Shown here: positions 26,471-37,018 of the stretch, piece after piece
Layout of the letters: every line of letters begins with the position of its first letter
Numbering within the stretch: the first letter of the stretch is position 1
Source of the DNA: Olleya sp. Hel_I_94
GTDB taxonomy: Bacteria; Bacteroidota; Bacteroidia; Flavobacteriales; Flavobacteriaceae
Direction: 5' to 3'
DNA length: 64,000 bases
Assembly (NCBI RefSeq): GCF_007827365.1
Contig: NZ_VISI01000001.1
Location: 250,501 to 314,500, forward strand
Position numbers and translations under genes: made by a program
The notes under the pieces: model-generated
What the model saw: only the letters and a program-made list of their open reading frames with translations
What the model was told of the DNA's origin: nothing
Database searches by the model: none

Positions 26471-26589
26471 TTTTATGTATTAATATTCTTTATTATGCTC
26501 TAAATAGCAAAAACTATAATGAGATCCCATAATAAATTTGAGATAAGCGATTCACTCACTTTTCGTGAAAACAAAAAGTGGGTCTCTGC

Positions 26590-29500
26590 TTACATGTTTC
26601 TGCGATACTGACCTCCAACTTCAAACAACGCTGAAGTGATTTCACCTAAACTACAGACTTTACAAACATCCATTAACGCTTCAAAAATATTTTCGTTGTT
26701 AATCGCTCGTTCTTGTAAATCCTTAAGCAATGCTTTTGTGTCATTTGCCTCATGAAGATTAGATAACGTTTTAATCTGGAATTGCTTTTCCTCTTCTGTT
26801 GCTCTAATGACTTCCGCAGGAACAACCGTTGGCGATCCTTTACTACTTAAAAAAGTATTTACACCAACAATTGGGAATTTCCCGTTATGCTTTAACGTTT
26901 CGTAATATAAACTTTCTTCTTGTATTTTACTACGTTGGTACATGGTTTCCATTGCACCAAGAACTCCACCTCTTTCTGTAATTCTGTCGAATTCTAAAAG
27001 CACAGCTTCTTCAACTAAATCAGTTAATTCTTCGATAATAAAAGACCCTTGTATTGGGTTTTCGTTTTTATTTAATCCTAATTCTTTATTGATGATTAAT
27101 TGAATAGCCATCGCACGTCTAACCGACTCTTCTGTTGGTGTTGTAATAGCCTCATCATATGCATTAGTGTGTAATGAGTTACAGTTATCGTAAATAGCGT
27201 ATAATGCTTGAAGTGTTGTACGAATATCATTAAAGTCAATTTCTTGAGCGTGTAAACTACGTCCAGACGTTTGAATATGATATTTCAACATTTGTGCTCT
27301 TGCATTTGCACCATACTTGTGCTTCATTGCTTTTGCCCAAATTTTACGTGCCACACGACCAATTACTGCATATTCTGGATCGATTCCGTTTGAGAAAAAG
27401 AATGACAAGTTTGGACCAAATTTATTGATGTCCATACCACGACTTAAATAATATTCCACGTAAGTGAAACCATTAGATAATGTCAACGCTAATTGTGTAA
27501 TTGGGTTTGCACCTGCTTCTGCAATATGATATCCAGAAATCGATACTGAATAAAAGTTACGGACGTTATTCTCGATAAAATACTCTTGAACATCTCCCAT
27601 TAAACGCAATGCAAATTCTGTAGAGAAAATACACGTGTTTTGCGCTTGATCTTCTTTTAAAATATCTGCTTGAACCGTTCCTCTTACTTGCGCAATGGTA
27701 TTCTTTTTAATCTCTGCATAAACATCAGCTGGTAATACAAGGTCTCCTGTAACACCTAACAACATTAATCCTAAACCATTGTTTCCTTCTGGTAAATCAC
27801 CATTATAAGATGGACGTTGTTTATCTTTATAAATCTTAGCTATTTTAGCTTCTACTTCTTTTTCAAGACCGTTTTCTTTAATGTAAAATTCACATTGTTG
27901 GTCTATGGCAGCATTCATAAAAAATCCTAATAACATTGGTGCAGGACCATTAATGGTCATACTTACCGACGTCATTACGTTTGCTAAATCAAAACCTGAA
28001 TACAGTTTTTTAGCATCATCTAAACAACAAATACTAACACCTGCATTACCAATTTTACCGTAAATATCTGGTCTTAAATCTGGATCGTTACCGTAAAGTG
28101 TTACACTATCAAAAGCGGTAGACAAACGTTTTGCTGGCAAACCTGCACTTACATAGTGAAAACGTCTGTTGGTACGTTCTGGTCCACCTTCTCCTGCAAA
28201 CATACGTGCTGGATCTTCTCCTGTACGTTTAAATGGATATAATCCTGAAGTATATGGAAACTCTCCTGGTACATTTTCTTGCAATGTCCAACGTAATAAA
28301 TCTCCCCAAGCTTGATACTTTGGTAATGCTATTCTTGGAATTTGTAAATGCGATAATGACTCAGAATGTGTTTCTATTTTAATTTCTTTATCTCTTACTT
28401 TAAAGCTATAAATTGGGTTTTTGTACTTATTTACTTTCTCATCCCAACCTGTAATTACTTCCCAATTGTATGGATCTAAGTTTAATTTTACTCTGTCAAA
28501 TTCAGCAATAAGCATTTTAATTAAATCCTTTTTGTCATCCTGAACTAGTTTAAGGATCTCATCTTGATCAAGTCCTTGCTTTCCTATAAAAGACTTTTCG
28601 ACTGCGCTCAAAGTGACATCTCCTACAGAACCAATGGTTTTAAAGATACCGTATAATCGTTGCGCAACCTCAACTTGCGTGTTTGCTGTTTTGTCATAAG
28701 CACGATTACTTTCTGCAATTTCCGACAAGTAACGTGTACGTGATGGTGGAATTACAAAAATTTTCTCGCTCATTTCCTGAGAAATTTCAAATGTCGATTT
28801 TAAAACCGAATCCGTCTTTTCTACTAACTTGTCCATGATGGCTTTGTAAAGCGTATTCATCCCTGGATCGTTAAATTGCGACGCAATAGTACCATAAACT
28901 GGCAACTGATCTTGTGGTATATCCCAAAGATTATTGTTACGCATGTATTGTTTTTTAACATCACGAAGCGCATCTAAAGAGCCACGTTTGTCAAATTTAT
29001 TAATGGCAACCAAATCTGCAAAATCAAGCATATCGATTTTTTCTAATTGTGTTGCTGCACCAAATTCTGGAGTCATAACGTATAAAGCCACGTCAGAATG
29101 TTCCATAATCTCTGTATCAGATTGTCCAATTCCAGAGGTTTCTAATATAATTAAATCGTATTCCGCAGCTTTTAAAACCTGAACTGCTTCGTTTACATAT
29201 TTAGATAATGCTAAGTTAGATTGACGTGTAGCCAAACTACGCATGTATACTCTTGGCGAGTTGATTGCATTCATCCTAATCCTATCACCTAAAAGAGCTC
29301 CTCCTGTTTTACGCTTTGATGGGTCAACAGACACTAAACCAATAGTTTTTTCTGGGAAATCGATTAAAAAACGACGCACTAATTCATCTACTAAAGATGA
29401 TTTACCTGCTCCACCTGTTCCTGTAATTCCTAAAACTGGTGTTTTAGAATCTTTATTTTTAACATGAATTTTATCTAAAGTTGCTTTAGCTACTTCCGGA

Positions 29501-30027
29501 AAGTTTTCGGCAGAAGAAATCACTCTAGCAATGGCTTTAGGATTTTTGGTTGGTAACATATCCAACTCGTTACTTAAAACATCTCCAATAGCAAAATCTG
29601 ATTGTTCTACCAAATCATTAATCATACCTTGTAATCCCATAGCACGACCATCATCTGGAGAGTAAATACGTGCGATACCATAATCCATTAATTCTTTAAT
29701 TTCAGAAGGTAAAATTACACCACCACCACCACCAAAAATCTTGATGTGCTCTGCACCTCTTTCTTTTAATAAGTCATACATGTATTTAAAATACTCGTTA
29801 TGACCACCTTGGTAAGAGGTTAAACAAATAGCATTTGCATCTTCTTGAATTGCGGTATTTACCACTTCGTCCACACTTCTATCGTGTCCTAAATGAATTA
29901 CCTCAACTCCTGTAGATTGAATAATACGACGCATAATATTTATGGACGCATCATGACCATCAAATAAGGCTGCTGCTGTTACAATTCTAACTTTATATTT
30001 TGGTTTATATGGTGTTGCTTGTGTCAT
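26590..30027 (-). CDS. icmF: Fused isobutyryl-CoA mutase (B12 domain, G-protein chaperone, mutase)
   Basis: A 1145-residue adenosylcobalamin enzyme. Residues 1-150 form the B12-binding domain (FDGHD with the cobalt-ligand His, and the GGGGG loop). Residues about 190-450 form a MeaB-like G-protein (Walker [18 protein letters not shown]). Residues about 510-1145 form the mutase barrel ([16 protein letters not shown], which fits IcmF rather than methylmalonyl-CoA mutase). It would interconvert isobutyryl- and butyryl-CoA, with the G domain loading the cofactor. Residues 470-498 are encoded by a dispersed palindromic repeat (28533-28620), an unusual in-frame insertion in the linker. Family members I remember are about 1090 residues. 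Confidence 0.9.
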   Translation of the reverse strand: MTQATPYKPKYKVRIVTAAALFDGHDASINIMRRIIQSTGVEVIHLGHDRSVDEVVNTAIQEDANAICLTSYQGGHNEYFKYMYDLLKERGAEHIKIFGGGGGVILPSEIKELMDYGIARIYSPDDGRAMGLQGMINDLVEQSDFAIGDVLSNELDMLPTKNPKAIARVISSAENFPEVAKATLDKIHVKNKDSKTPVLGITGTGGAGKSSLVDELVRRFLIDFPEKTIGLVSVDPSKRKTGGALLGDRIRMNAINSPRVYMRSLATRQSNLALSKYVNEAVQVLKAAEYDLIILETSGIGQSDTEIMEHSDVALYVMTPEFGAATQLEKIDMLDFADLVAINKFDKRGSLDALRDVKKQYMRNNNLWDIPQDQLPVYGTIASQFNDPGMNTLYKAIMDKLVEKTDSVLKSTFEISQEMSEKIFVIPPSRTRYLSEIAESNRAYDKTANTQVEVAQRLYGIFKTIGSVGDVTLSAVEKSFIGKQGLDQDEILKLVQDDKKDLIKMLIAEFDRVKLNLDPYNWEVITGWDEKVNKYKNPIYSFKVRDKEIKIETHSESLSHLQIPRIALPKYQAWGDLLRWTLQENVPGEFPYTSGLYPFKRTGEDPARMFAGEGGPERTNRRFHYVSAGLPAKRLSTAFDSVTLYGNDPDLRPDIYGKIGNAGVSICCLDDAKKLYSGFDLANVMTSVSMTINGPAPMLLGFFMNAAIDQQCEFYIKENGLEKEVEAKIAKIYKDKQRPSYNGDLPEGNNGLGLMLLGVTGDLVLPADVYAEIKKNTIAQVRGTVQADILKEDQAQNTCIFSTEFALRLMGDVQEYFIENNVRNFYSVSISGYHIAEAGANPITQLALTLSNGFTYVEYYLSRGMDINKFGPNLSFFFSNGIDPEYAVIGRVARKIWAKAMKHKYGANARAQMLKYHIQTSGRSLHAQEIDFNDIRTTLQALYAIYDNCNSLHTNAYDEAITTPTEESVRRAMAIQLIINKELGLNKNENPIQGSFIIEELTDLVEEAVLLEFDRITERGGVLGAMETMYQRSKIQEESLYYETLKHNGKFPIVGVNTFLSSKGSPTVVPAEVIRATEEEKQFQIKTLSNLHEANDTKALLKDLQERAINNENIFEALMDVCKVCSLGEITSALFEVGGQYRRNM
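28533..28620 (-). repeat. Dispersed palindromic repeat lying inside icmF, read in frame
   Basis: On the minus strand the segment ends with a 28-bp unit (28533-28560) that starts GAGATCCTTAAAC and ends TTCAGGATGACA. It aligns without gaps to two intergenic units at 33105-33132 and 33219-33246 (GAGATGCTGAAAC...CAACATGACG and GTGATACTGAAAT...CAGCATGACG). The other end carries TTTGAGCGCAGTCGAAAAG, another piece commonly seen in flavobacterial dispersed repeats. It encodes residues 470-498 of IcmF. Confidence 0.6.
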
Positions 30028-30170
30028 TCTTAAAATATAATGGGTTTTGAGATTGCAATTTACGGAATATTCAAAAATATTGCTCTATAATCCGTAATTA
30101 TCTAAAAGTTAAAAACAAATAATTATCCCGATAAATTTACAGTAAATTTAGTTGCTAATACCAACTGAAA

Positions 30171-31025
30171 ATGAACAAATTAACAATCCTAATACATTGT
30201 AATGACCAATCAGGAATTATTGCAAGTGTTACAAATTTTATTGCCAATAATAATGGTAACATTGTTTACATAGACCAATATGTTGATAGAGAACAAAACA
30301 TATTTTTTATGCGTTTGGAAAGCGAATTTGAACAAAACACATTTAATATCGAAGCTTTTAAGGTTACTTTTAAAAATGAGTTAGCCGATCGTTTTAAAAT
30401 GAAATGGCGTATTTACTCTGCCAAAACAAAACCAAAAATGGCACTATTTGTATCCAAATATGACCATTGTTTATATGATATATTAGGACGTTATAACTCT
30501 GGAGAATTAGACGTAGACATTCCGTTTATAATTAGTAACCACAACACTTTAAAACCCATTGCAGACAGTTTTAATATACCGTTTTATCATATTCCAGTTA
30601 CTAAAGAGACTAAAGCCAAAGCAGAAGACCAGCAATTAGAACTTTGTAAAAAACATGGTATTAATTTTGTTGTTTTGGCACGCTATATGCAAATTGTATC
30701 CAATAAAATAATAAGTCAATATCCCAATAAGGTTATTAATATACACCACTCTTTTTTACCAGCTTTTGTTGGTGCAAAACCCTACCATTCTGCCTACAAA
30801 CGTGGTGTGAAAATTATTGGAGCCACAAGCCATTATGTGACAGAGGATTTAGATGCTGGTCCGATTATTGAACAAGATGTTGCAAGAGTATCACATACAC
30901 ACGCAATTGAAGATTTAATTGCAAAAGGACGTGATTTAGAAAAAATTGTTCTAGCAAATGCTATAAAACTTCATCTTAAACGAAAAGTAATGGTGTTGAA
31001 TAATAAGACTGTTATTTTTTCGTGA
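30171..31025 (+). CDS. purU: Formyltetrahydrofolate deformylase
   Basis: A 284-residue enzyme with an N-terminal ACT domain (residues 1-80, LTILIHCNDQSGIIASVTNFI) and a C-terminal formyltransferase-fold hydrolase domain. The active-site signatures are NIHHSFLPAFVGAKPYHSAYKRGVKIIGATSHYVTEDLDAGPI, read as overlapping short motifs NIHHSFLPAF and GATSHYVTEDLDAGPI. It releases formate from 10-formyl-THF and so balances the one-carbon pool for purine synthesis. Single gene. Confidence 0.94.
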   Translation: MNKLTILIHCNDQSGIIASVTNFIANNNGNIVYIDQYVDREQNIFFMRLESEFEQNTFNIEAFKVTFKNELADRFKMKWRIYSAKTKPKMALFVSKYDHCLYDILGRYNSGELDVDIPFIISNHNTLKPIADSFNIPFYHIPVTKETKAKAEDQQLELCKKHGINFVVLARYMQIVSNKIISQYPNKVINIHHSFLPAFVGAKPYHSAYKRGVKIIGATSHYVTEDLDAGPIIEQDVARVSHTHAIEDLIAKGRDLEKIVLANAIKLHLKRKVMVLNNKTVIFS

Positions 31026-31153
31026 AAATCATTTATCTCGTTCTTTCAAGCCTTGTGTTTATTCTTAAAAAAAAGAAAATTAAAATAAAACGCAGTTTTT
31101 GTATTAAAAACGCATCTTATTAATAGGTATATTTGTGCCTTAAATTATATAAC

Positions 31154-31855
31154 ATGAAAAAAATATTAGCCTTACTAATTATTCTAAATTTTACTGCTTG
31201 CGCAGAATTACAGCAAGTTGTTAACCAATTACCACAAGCTGGTGGTGTTAGCGACTTAGATATTGCGGGAGGATTAAGACAAGCTTTAGACTTAGGTATT
31301 GACAAACAGGTCTCTAAATTGACACAAACGGATGGTTTTTTTAAAAACGAATTAGTTAAAATTTTACTTCCAGAGGAATTACAAAAAGTTGATAAAGCTT
31401 TACGTGATATTGGCTTAAGTAATCTTGCTGATGAAGGTTTAAAAGTATTAAACAGAGCAGCAGAAGATGCTGTTGGAGAGGCTACACCAATTTTTATTAA
31501 TGCAGTTAAAGAGATTACTTTTACTGATGCTAAAAACATCTTATTAGGAAGTAATGATGCTGCAACGCAATACTTAAGTAGCAAAACACAAACAGCTTTA
31601 TACGACAAATTTAATCCAGTTATTAAGGCCTCATTTGATAAAGTTGGTGCTGACCAAATTTGGGCTAACTTAATTAATAAATATAATGCTATCCCTTTTA
31701 CAAATAATGTTAATCCAGATTTAACAGATTATGTTACTGGTGAAGCTTTAAAAGGTGTTTACACTATGATAGCTGTTGAAGAGCAAGAAATTAGAACCAA
31801 AGTTGGCTCTAGAACAACTGCTTTATTACAAAAAGTATTTGCTTTACAAGATTAA
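31154..31855 (+). CDS. DUF4197 lipoprotein
   Basis: A 233-residue lipoprotein (lipobox FTAC near residues 13-16). The mature part is all-helical and matches DUF4197: DIAGGLRQALDLGIDKQVSKL, the KILLPEELQKVDKALRDIGL segment and a C-terminal GVYTMIAVEEQEIRTKVGSR. I start at 31154, where the signal peptide begins, not at the earlier ATG at 31133. Function of the family is unknown. Confidence 0.9.
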   Translation: MKKILALLIILNFTACAELQQVVNQLPQAGGVSDLDIAGGLRQALDLGIDKQVSKLTQTDGFFKNELVKILLPEELQKVDKALRDIGLSNLADEGLKVLNRAAEDAVGEATPIFINAVKEITFTDAKNILLGSNDAATQYLSSKTQTALYDKFNPVIKASFDKVGADQIWANLINKYNAIPFTNNVNPDLTDYVTGEALKGVYTMIAVEEQEIRTKVGSRTTALLQKVFALQD

Positions 31856-32093
31856 CCCTTTTATTAAACTTAGAATAATACTAAGTTAACATTGAAACAA
31901 AATATAAGCTAGATATTTGCATTGTATTAGAAAGCACACTTTCGTTTTTGATGCAGAGTTAGTTTAGTTAGTAAATAGAGTCTATTTTTAGGGTTAAGAA
32001 TGGGCTCTTTTTTTGTGCCAAAAAATCGCTAATTATTTTGTTTATATCAATAAAAAAAGTAATTTAAATGTCTAATTACCAACCCCTAAGACC

Positions 32094-32291
32094 ATGGACA
32101 GACTAAATTTACTAAAACAACATCAAAATAAGCTTAATAAGCGATACAAACAGCTTATAGAACAGTCTTATAATTTAAGGCAAACAGACCACGAACAAAG
32201 TGACGTATCTGCATTTAAAGCTATTAAGATTTTAAATAAGCTAAATAGATTAAAATTTCTAGCAAGAGAACAATCACAAATGGTCTCTTAA
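32094..32291 (+). CDS. Small basic helical protein
   Basis: A 65-residue protein made of two amphipathic helices rich in Lys, Leu, Asn and Gln, without Cys or a membrane segment. I do not recognise it. The coding frame is clean and its last 18 nt overlap the end of the convergent substrate-binding protein gene. Confidence 0.6.
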   Translation: MDRLNLLKQHQNKLNKRYKQLIEQSYNLRQTDHEQSDVSAFKAIKILNKLNRLKFLAREQSQMVS

Positions 32292-33065
32292 TTTTTTAAA
32301 ATAATCAAACGCTTTTAGTAATCTAGAGCCATACCAAGAAAAATATTCGCCATCCACAAAAATAACTTTTGCATTATTTGATGCACTACTAACTTCTAAA
32401 GCATGTGCCTCTTTAAAAGGATAAGGCTCACTAGATAATAATATAACCTCAGGATCGCCTTCTAGCTGCATTGCTTTTATATCGACCTCTGGATAACGAT
32501 CTAGGTTAGCGTATATATTCTCAAATTTATTTAATTGTAATAAATGATTTATAAATGTTCCGTTAGAAGCAACCATCCAAGGATCTTTCCATATAAAATA
32601 GGCTGCTTTTAAACTGGCTTTATCTTTTATAAAAATTTGAAATTCTTTTAAGTTAGTTTCAATAGTTTCGCAAATCTTTTTAGCATTAGCACGTTTGTTA
32701 AAAAGCTGACCATATTGCTTTATTAAATCTAAGCAATCTACTATAGTTACAATATCTGAAACATGTACAAGACAAATAGTTTGACAAGCTGACACGATAT
32801 CTTGCGTATTTTCTTCTTTATTACAAAGTATAATATCAGGTTTTAATGCTTTAATTTTTTCAAGATTAATTTGCTTTGTTCCTCCCACAATTTGCTTGTC
32901 TCCTTTCAAATGTACTGGATGTACACAAAATTTAGTAAGTCCAACAATAGTATCCTCTAAACCTAAATCGTACAATAATTCGGTTTGAGAAGGTACTAAC
33001 GAGATGATGCGTATTGGTGTAGCATCTATGTTAAGTGTATTACCTATTTGGTCTGTAAGTGTCAT
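32274..33065 (-). CDS. BtuF/FhuD-type substrate-binding protein without signal peptide
   Basis: A 263-residue helical-backbone metal-receptor protein. RIISLVPSQTELLYDLGLEDTIVGLTKFCVHP and the LKPDIILCNKEENTQD strand are typical of the cobalamin/siderophore-binding class III proteins. There is no export signal, and no ABC permease is adjacent. Many Bacteroidota have this cytoplasmic-looking version; whether it binds a ligand is unknown. Confidence 0.85.
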   Translation of the reverse strand: MTLTDQIGNTLNIDATPIRIISLVPSQTELLYDLGLEDTIVGLTKFCVHPVHLKGDKQIVGGTKQINLEKIKALKPDIILCNKEENTQDIVSACQTICLVHVSDIVTIVDCLDLIKQYGQLFNKRANAKKICETIETNLKEFQIFIKDKASLKAAYFIWKDPWMVASNGTFINHLLQLNKFENIYANLDRYPEVDIKAMQLEGDPEVILLSSEPYPFKEAHALEVSSASNNAKVIFVDGEYFSWYGSRLLKAFDYFKKLRDHL

Positions 33066-33104
33066 TTAATTATGGCTTAAAATTGTCGTAATATTTTTAA
33101 TAAT

Positions 33105-33132
33105 GAGATGCTGAAACACTTTCAACATGACG
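33105..33132. repeat. 28-bp palindromic dispersed repeat, copy 1
   Basis: Starts GAGATGCTGAAAC and ends TTTCAACATGACG. The halves GCTGAAA and TTTCAAC pair. It is the same unit as 33219-33246 and 28533-28560. Confidence 0.6.
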
Positions 33133-33218
33133 TTACAAGACGGTATTATTTTTATTGAAATAAGTCCAACATTACGATTGACTGTACGACACAACATTAC
33201 TATTATTACTTAAATAAT

Positions 33219-33246
33219 GTGATACTGAAATAAATTCAGCATGACG
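33219..33246. repeat. 28-bp palindromic dispersed repeat, copy 2
   Basis: Starts GTGATACTGAAAT and ends ATTCAGCATGACG, 86 bp after copy 1 in the same orientation. Both copies lie between the substrate-binding protein gene and pyrF. Confidence 0.6.
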
Positions 33247-33256
33247 GAGCGTTCAA

Positions 33257-34075
33257 TTATTTATTATTTAAAATAACTTCCATTTGTTGTTGTAAATCTT
33301 TAGCACTATTAGCTGCTGCTTGCGCAAAATCTTCGTTTGTTGATGCATAAATAATTCCTCTAGACGAGTTTATTAATAGACCAACATTATCACTCATTCC
33401 GTATTTACAAACGTCTTGAAGGTTTCCGCCTTGAGCGCCAACACCAGGAACTAGTAAAAAACTATTTGGAACTATTTTTCTAATTTCTGCAAAATACTCA
33501 GCCTTAGTTGCACCAACTACGTACATTAGGTTTTCAGCATTTACCCACGATTTAGAGGTTTCTAGTACTTGTTTGTACAGCTCTTTACCATCTACTGTTT
33601 TAGTTTGAAAATCAAAAGCACCTTGATTAGAGGTTAGCGCTAACATAATAGTGTGTTTGTCTTTAAAAGCTAAAAAAGGCTCTACCGAATCTTTTCCCAT
33701 ATATGGCGCAACAGTAACACTGTCAAACGCTAAGTCTTCAAAAAAAGCTTTTGCATACATTGTACTAGTATTACCAATATCACCACGTTTAGCGTCTGCT
33801 ATTGTAAAAATCTCTGGATGCTTATCGTTAAGATAGTTTATCGTTTTTTGTAATGCTTTCCATCCTTTTAAACCATAAGCTTCGTAAAATGCAGTGTTAG
33901 GCTTATAAGATACACATAAGTGATGTGTTGCATCAATAATAGCTTTATTAAACTCGAAAATGGGATCTTCGGTTTGTAATAGATGTTTAGGAATTTTGTT
34001 TAAATCGACATCTAATCCAATACATAAAAAGGATTTTTTGATGTGTATTTGTTCTAATAGTTGTTGTGTTGTCAT
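33257..34075 (-). CDS. pyrF: Orotidine-5'-phosphate decarboxylase
   Basis: A 272-residue enzyme of the longer OMP decarboxylase subfamily, converting OMP to UMP. The catalytic charge network is present in [15 protein letters not shown] (Asp-x-Lys-x2-Asp), with [12 protein letters not shown] near the N-terminus and the phosphate-binding VPGVGAQGG near the C-terminus. It follows prfA but is separated from it by a terminator. Confidence 0.94.
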   Translation of the reverse strand: MTTQQLLEQIHIKKSFLCIGLDVDLNKIPKHLLQTEDPIFEFNKAIIDATHHLCVSYKPNTAFYEAYGLKGWKALQKTINYLNDKHPEIFTIADAKRGDIGNTSTMYAKAFFEDLAFDSVTVAPYMGKDSVEPFLAFKDKHTIMLALTSNQGAFDFQTKTVDGKELYKQVLETSKSWVNAENLMYVVGATKAEYFAEIRKIVPNSFLLVPGVGAQGGNLQDVCKYGMSDNVGLLINSSRGIIYASTNEDFAQAAANSAKDLQQQMEVILNNK

Positions 34076-34080
34076 GTTAT

Positions 34081-34104
34081 AAAAAAAGCCTCAATAAAGA
34101 GGCT
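34081..34104 (-). terminator. Terminator after prfA
   Basis: GCCTC (34088-34092) and GAGGC (34099-34103) with an AT loop and, on the minus strand, a T7 run. Short stem. Confidence 0.7.
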
Positions 34105-34109
34105 TGTTA

Positions 34110-35186
34110 TTAAATATGTTGGTCACTAGCTTTTAATTTTTCTGTATTATCAGCTAATTGTAATTCGTCAATAATTTTTTGGATATCTCCATTTACAATG
34201 TTTTGTAAATCGTATAATGTTAAACCAATTCTGTGATCCGTAACACGTCCTTGCGAGTAGTTGTAGGTTCTAATCTTAGCACTTCTATCTCCAGAGGTTA
34301 CCATCGTACCACGTAAGGCTGCATCTTCTTCGTTTTTCTTAGCCAACTCCATATCATATAAACGCGAGCGTAATACCTTAAAAGCTTTCTCTTTGTTTTT
34401 ATGTTGTGACTTTTGATCCTGACATTGCGCTACTAATCCTGTTGGAATGTGCGTTAAACGTACTGCAGAATATGTTGTGTTTACAGATTGACCACCTGGT
34501 CCAGAAGAACAGAAAAAATCTACACGAACTTCTTTAGGGTTAATCTCTACATCAAACTCTTCAGCTTCTGGAAAAACCATTACAGTTGCTGCACTTGTAT
34601 GTACACGTCCTTGAGTTTCAGTCTGTGGTACACGTTGTACACGATGCACACCAGCTTCAAACTTTAAAGTCCCGTAAACATCGTCACCAGTAACTTCAAA
34701 TTGGATTTCTTTAAAACCTCCATTTGTACCTTCGCTATAATCTACAGTATCTACTTTCCATCCTCTGCTTTCGCAATATTTGGTGTACATTCTAAATAAA
34801 TCTCCTGCAAAAATACTAGCTTCATCTCCACCTGTTCCAGCACGAAGCTCAACCACTGCATTTTTAGAATCTTGAGGATCTTTAGGTATTAATAATACTC
34901 TGATCTCATCTTCTAGTTTTGGTATTGCCTCTTTAGCTTCGTCATATTGCATCTTAGCCATGTCTACCATTTCGGCATCACTACCATCTGCAATAATTTC
35001 TTCAGCTTCTTTTAAATTTTCAGTAAACTCGATATATATCTCACGCTTATCCATTAATAAACGTAAATCCTTATACTCTTTATTTAGTTCTACATAACGT
35101 TTTTGATCTGTAATAACATCAGGTTGAATGATTAAATCACTAACCTCATCAAAACGTTGCTTAACTATTTGTAACTTCTCTAACAT
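34110..35186 (-). CDS. prfA: Peptide chain release factor 1
   Basis: A 358-residue class I release factor for UAA and UAG. The peptidyl-tRNA hydrolysis motif GGQ is in [18 protein letters not shown]. The stop-codon reading loop is [18 protein letters not shown], with the P-x-T tripeptide as PQT. The N-terminal coiled-coil domain and length are normal. Confidence 0.95.
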   Translation of the reverse strand: MLEKLQIVKQRFDEVSDLIIQPDVITDQKRYVELNKEYKDLRLLMDKREIYIEFTENLKEAEEIIADGSDAEMVDMAKMQYDEAKEAIPKLEDEIRVLLIPKDPQDSKNAVVELRAGTGGDEASIFAGDLFRMYTKYCESRGWKVDTVDYSEGTNGGFKEIQFEVTGDDVYGTLKFEAGVHRVQRVPQTETQGRVHTSAATVMVFPEAEEFDVEINPKEVRVDFFCSSGPGGQSVNTTYSAVRLTHIPTGLVAQCQDQKSQHKNKEKAFKVLRSRLYDMELAKKNEEDAALRGTMVTSGDRSAKIRTYNYSQGRVTDHRIGLTLYDLQNIVNGDIQKIIDELQLADNTEKLKASDQHI

Positions 35187-35323
35187 CTTCTTCTAAAATT
35201 GTGAAACAAAAATACGATAATTTATGAATTTGCAATACTTTAATATTGTTTGCTTACAATAAAGCATTTATTTAAAATTTGCTTTTTTAAAATGCTAAAC
35301 ATTTGGTCTTATAAAATCAAAAA

Positions 35324-36008
35324 TTAAGGCTTTTCAATATTTAAGTCAGAAGCAAAAAACAAATAATACCCTAAGCACATAAAGGCTAAATAGTACAAGA
35401 GTCTTTCAATAAAAAAGAAAGCATAGGCTTCAAAAAAATTAGCTATAAAACCACTTAGATCTGTAAAAATGAATAAAAATGTAAACCCAACAAAATAAAC
35501 CGCTTTATTGGAGTCGTCACAAAAATAATATTTAGCTGCTAAAGCACCAGAAATAACGCATACAATCCAATATAATTGAATGGACAACAACTGACTATAA
35601 TCCAATAATGTTGATGTTTCGGATACTGCTTTATAACCAATTAATAGGTTAATAATGATAACAACTACAAATAAACCTGTAATAGTTTTACCTAGCTTTT
35701 GATGTTTAAATTTTTTTATATAAATTGACACATAATAAAGAAAATGCCAACATTTTAATTACCGAATAGGTTTCAATTATAAATGGTTGAAGATAGTACA
35801 AATCAAAAGCATCTGCGATAATCAACAAACAAATAAAACCAATTAGATTTTTATCTTTTATTTTATAAAAAATAAATAACAATAAAAAGAGACAACTTGA
35901 AACAAGCCTAACAATTTGGCTATTAAAAAAGTCCAAAAAGACTATCGATGCTATGTTTAAAATAACAACAATTAATGTGAAAATTTTTATAGCTTGTTTA
36001 GTTTTCAA
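35324..36008 (-). pseudogene. Eight-helix membrane protein split by a frameshift in an A7 tract
   Basis: Two overlapping minus-strand frames, 36008-35706 (100 residues) and 35731-35324 (135 residues), both encode membrane helices. They meet in a run of seven A (minus strand, around 35711-35717). The upstream frame reads VNLYKKI and stops; removing one A makes it read on as KKFKHQKLG into the second frame, giving one protein of about 228 residues with roughly eight helices. Such a length and topology recall YhhN/lysoplasmalogenase-like proteins, but I cannot confirm the family. The break may be a sequencing error, a real mutation or slippage-based switching. The second frame does have its own ATG. 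Confidence 0.55.
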
Positions 36009-36023
36009 TAAGTCTTTATAATT

Positions 36024-36995
36024 TTAAAAATCAACTATCACTCCAATACCTAAAAGTTGCTTCCATTGTATTGAGGCTCCTTTTTCTGCAAATTCGTCTT
36101 CTATCTCTGTTTCTTCAATAATCTTAACATCATTATCATATCTTAAGTGCGATCCTAAGGTTGCTTTTACAAAATCATTAACCTTAAAATCAAAGACGAC
36201 TTCCCAGTCTACATCTATATTACCAAAACTATTTAAATAATCAGTATATAAACTTACTCTATTTTTAAGATAAATATTTTCTAAAACCTGAGTCTCATAA
36301 GAATTTGTAACTAAAACACCCATTTCTGTCCTTACATTTTCTCCATCTACTATTTTATTACCTAATGTATCAAAAATTGCAGGACTTACACCAAAAGTAC
36401 CTTTATCCGCTAATTCCTGATCTAACACAAAGGTTGCTTTAAAGGTTAATGGAGACATATAAAATGATAATTTTTCGATGTTTTTACCGTATTCCACTCC
36501 GCCTCCAACAAACAAGTAACCAGGTGCCATAAATCTAGAAATAGCATTATCCCTATTTGGATAGTTATATCCATTAGCATACTGAGTTTTAAAATTAAAA
36601 CGTCCGGAATAATACCAATTAGTAATAGTATCTTTTCTAAAACCTAAGGTAGAAATTAGCTCTAACTCGTCTTCAGTTTTTCTTAAACGTTGGTTTTCTT
36701 GTTTGTTTACACCATAACGAGTTCTAACTTCATTAAACCAAATTAGGTTATTTTTTTTATATCTTAAACTAGATTTTATGGCTAATAATGCTGATATTGA
36801 ATTTGCTCCTCCAGCATTCCAATTAACAAAGGTGACTTCATTTATGTCTAACCCAAGTTTATTTAATTGTCTCCATTTTACTGTATCCAAAACTTTTACT
36901 GGTTGTTCTGGGTTTTGTGGATTTACTGGCTGTTCTGTTTGGGCAAATACACTATTTACACAAACCATTAAGCATATTAAGATAAAGCCTTTCAT
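36024..36995 (-). CDS. DUF3078 outer-membrane protein
   Basis: A 323-residue protein with a signal peptide ending near residue 18 (VFAQ). Alternating strands rich in aromatic and polar residues (NWNAGGANSISALLAIKSSLRYKKN and later repeats) indicate a beta-barrel, and the pattern matches DUF3078. An outer-membrane location is likely; the function is unknown. It is 23 nt downstream of purM and probably co-transcribed. Confidence 0.87.
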   Translation of the reverse strand: MKGFILICLMVCVNSVFAQTEQPVNPQNPEQPVKVLDTVKWRQLNKLGLDINEVTFVNWNAGGANSISALLAIKSSLRYKKNNLIWFNEVRTRYGVNKQENQRLRKTEDELELISTLGFRKDTITNWYYSGRFNFKTQYANGYNYPNRDNAISRFMAPGYLFVGGGVEYGKNIEKLSFYMSPLTFKATFVLDQELADKGTFGVSPAIFDTLGNKIVDGENVRTEMGVLVTNSYETQVLENIYLKNRVSLYTDYLNSFGNIDVDWEVVFDFKVNDFVKATLGSHLRYDNDVKIIEETEIEDEFAEKGASIQWKQLLGIGVIVDF

Positions 36996-37018
36996 ATCTT
37001 TTAATTTTTCATTTGTAA

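Noticed and set aside
31120..31608. Minus-strand frame of 162 codons opposite the DUF4197 gene
   Set aside because: Covered by a recognised lipoprotein family on the + strand; the antisense translation has no protein-like features.
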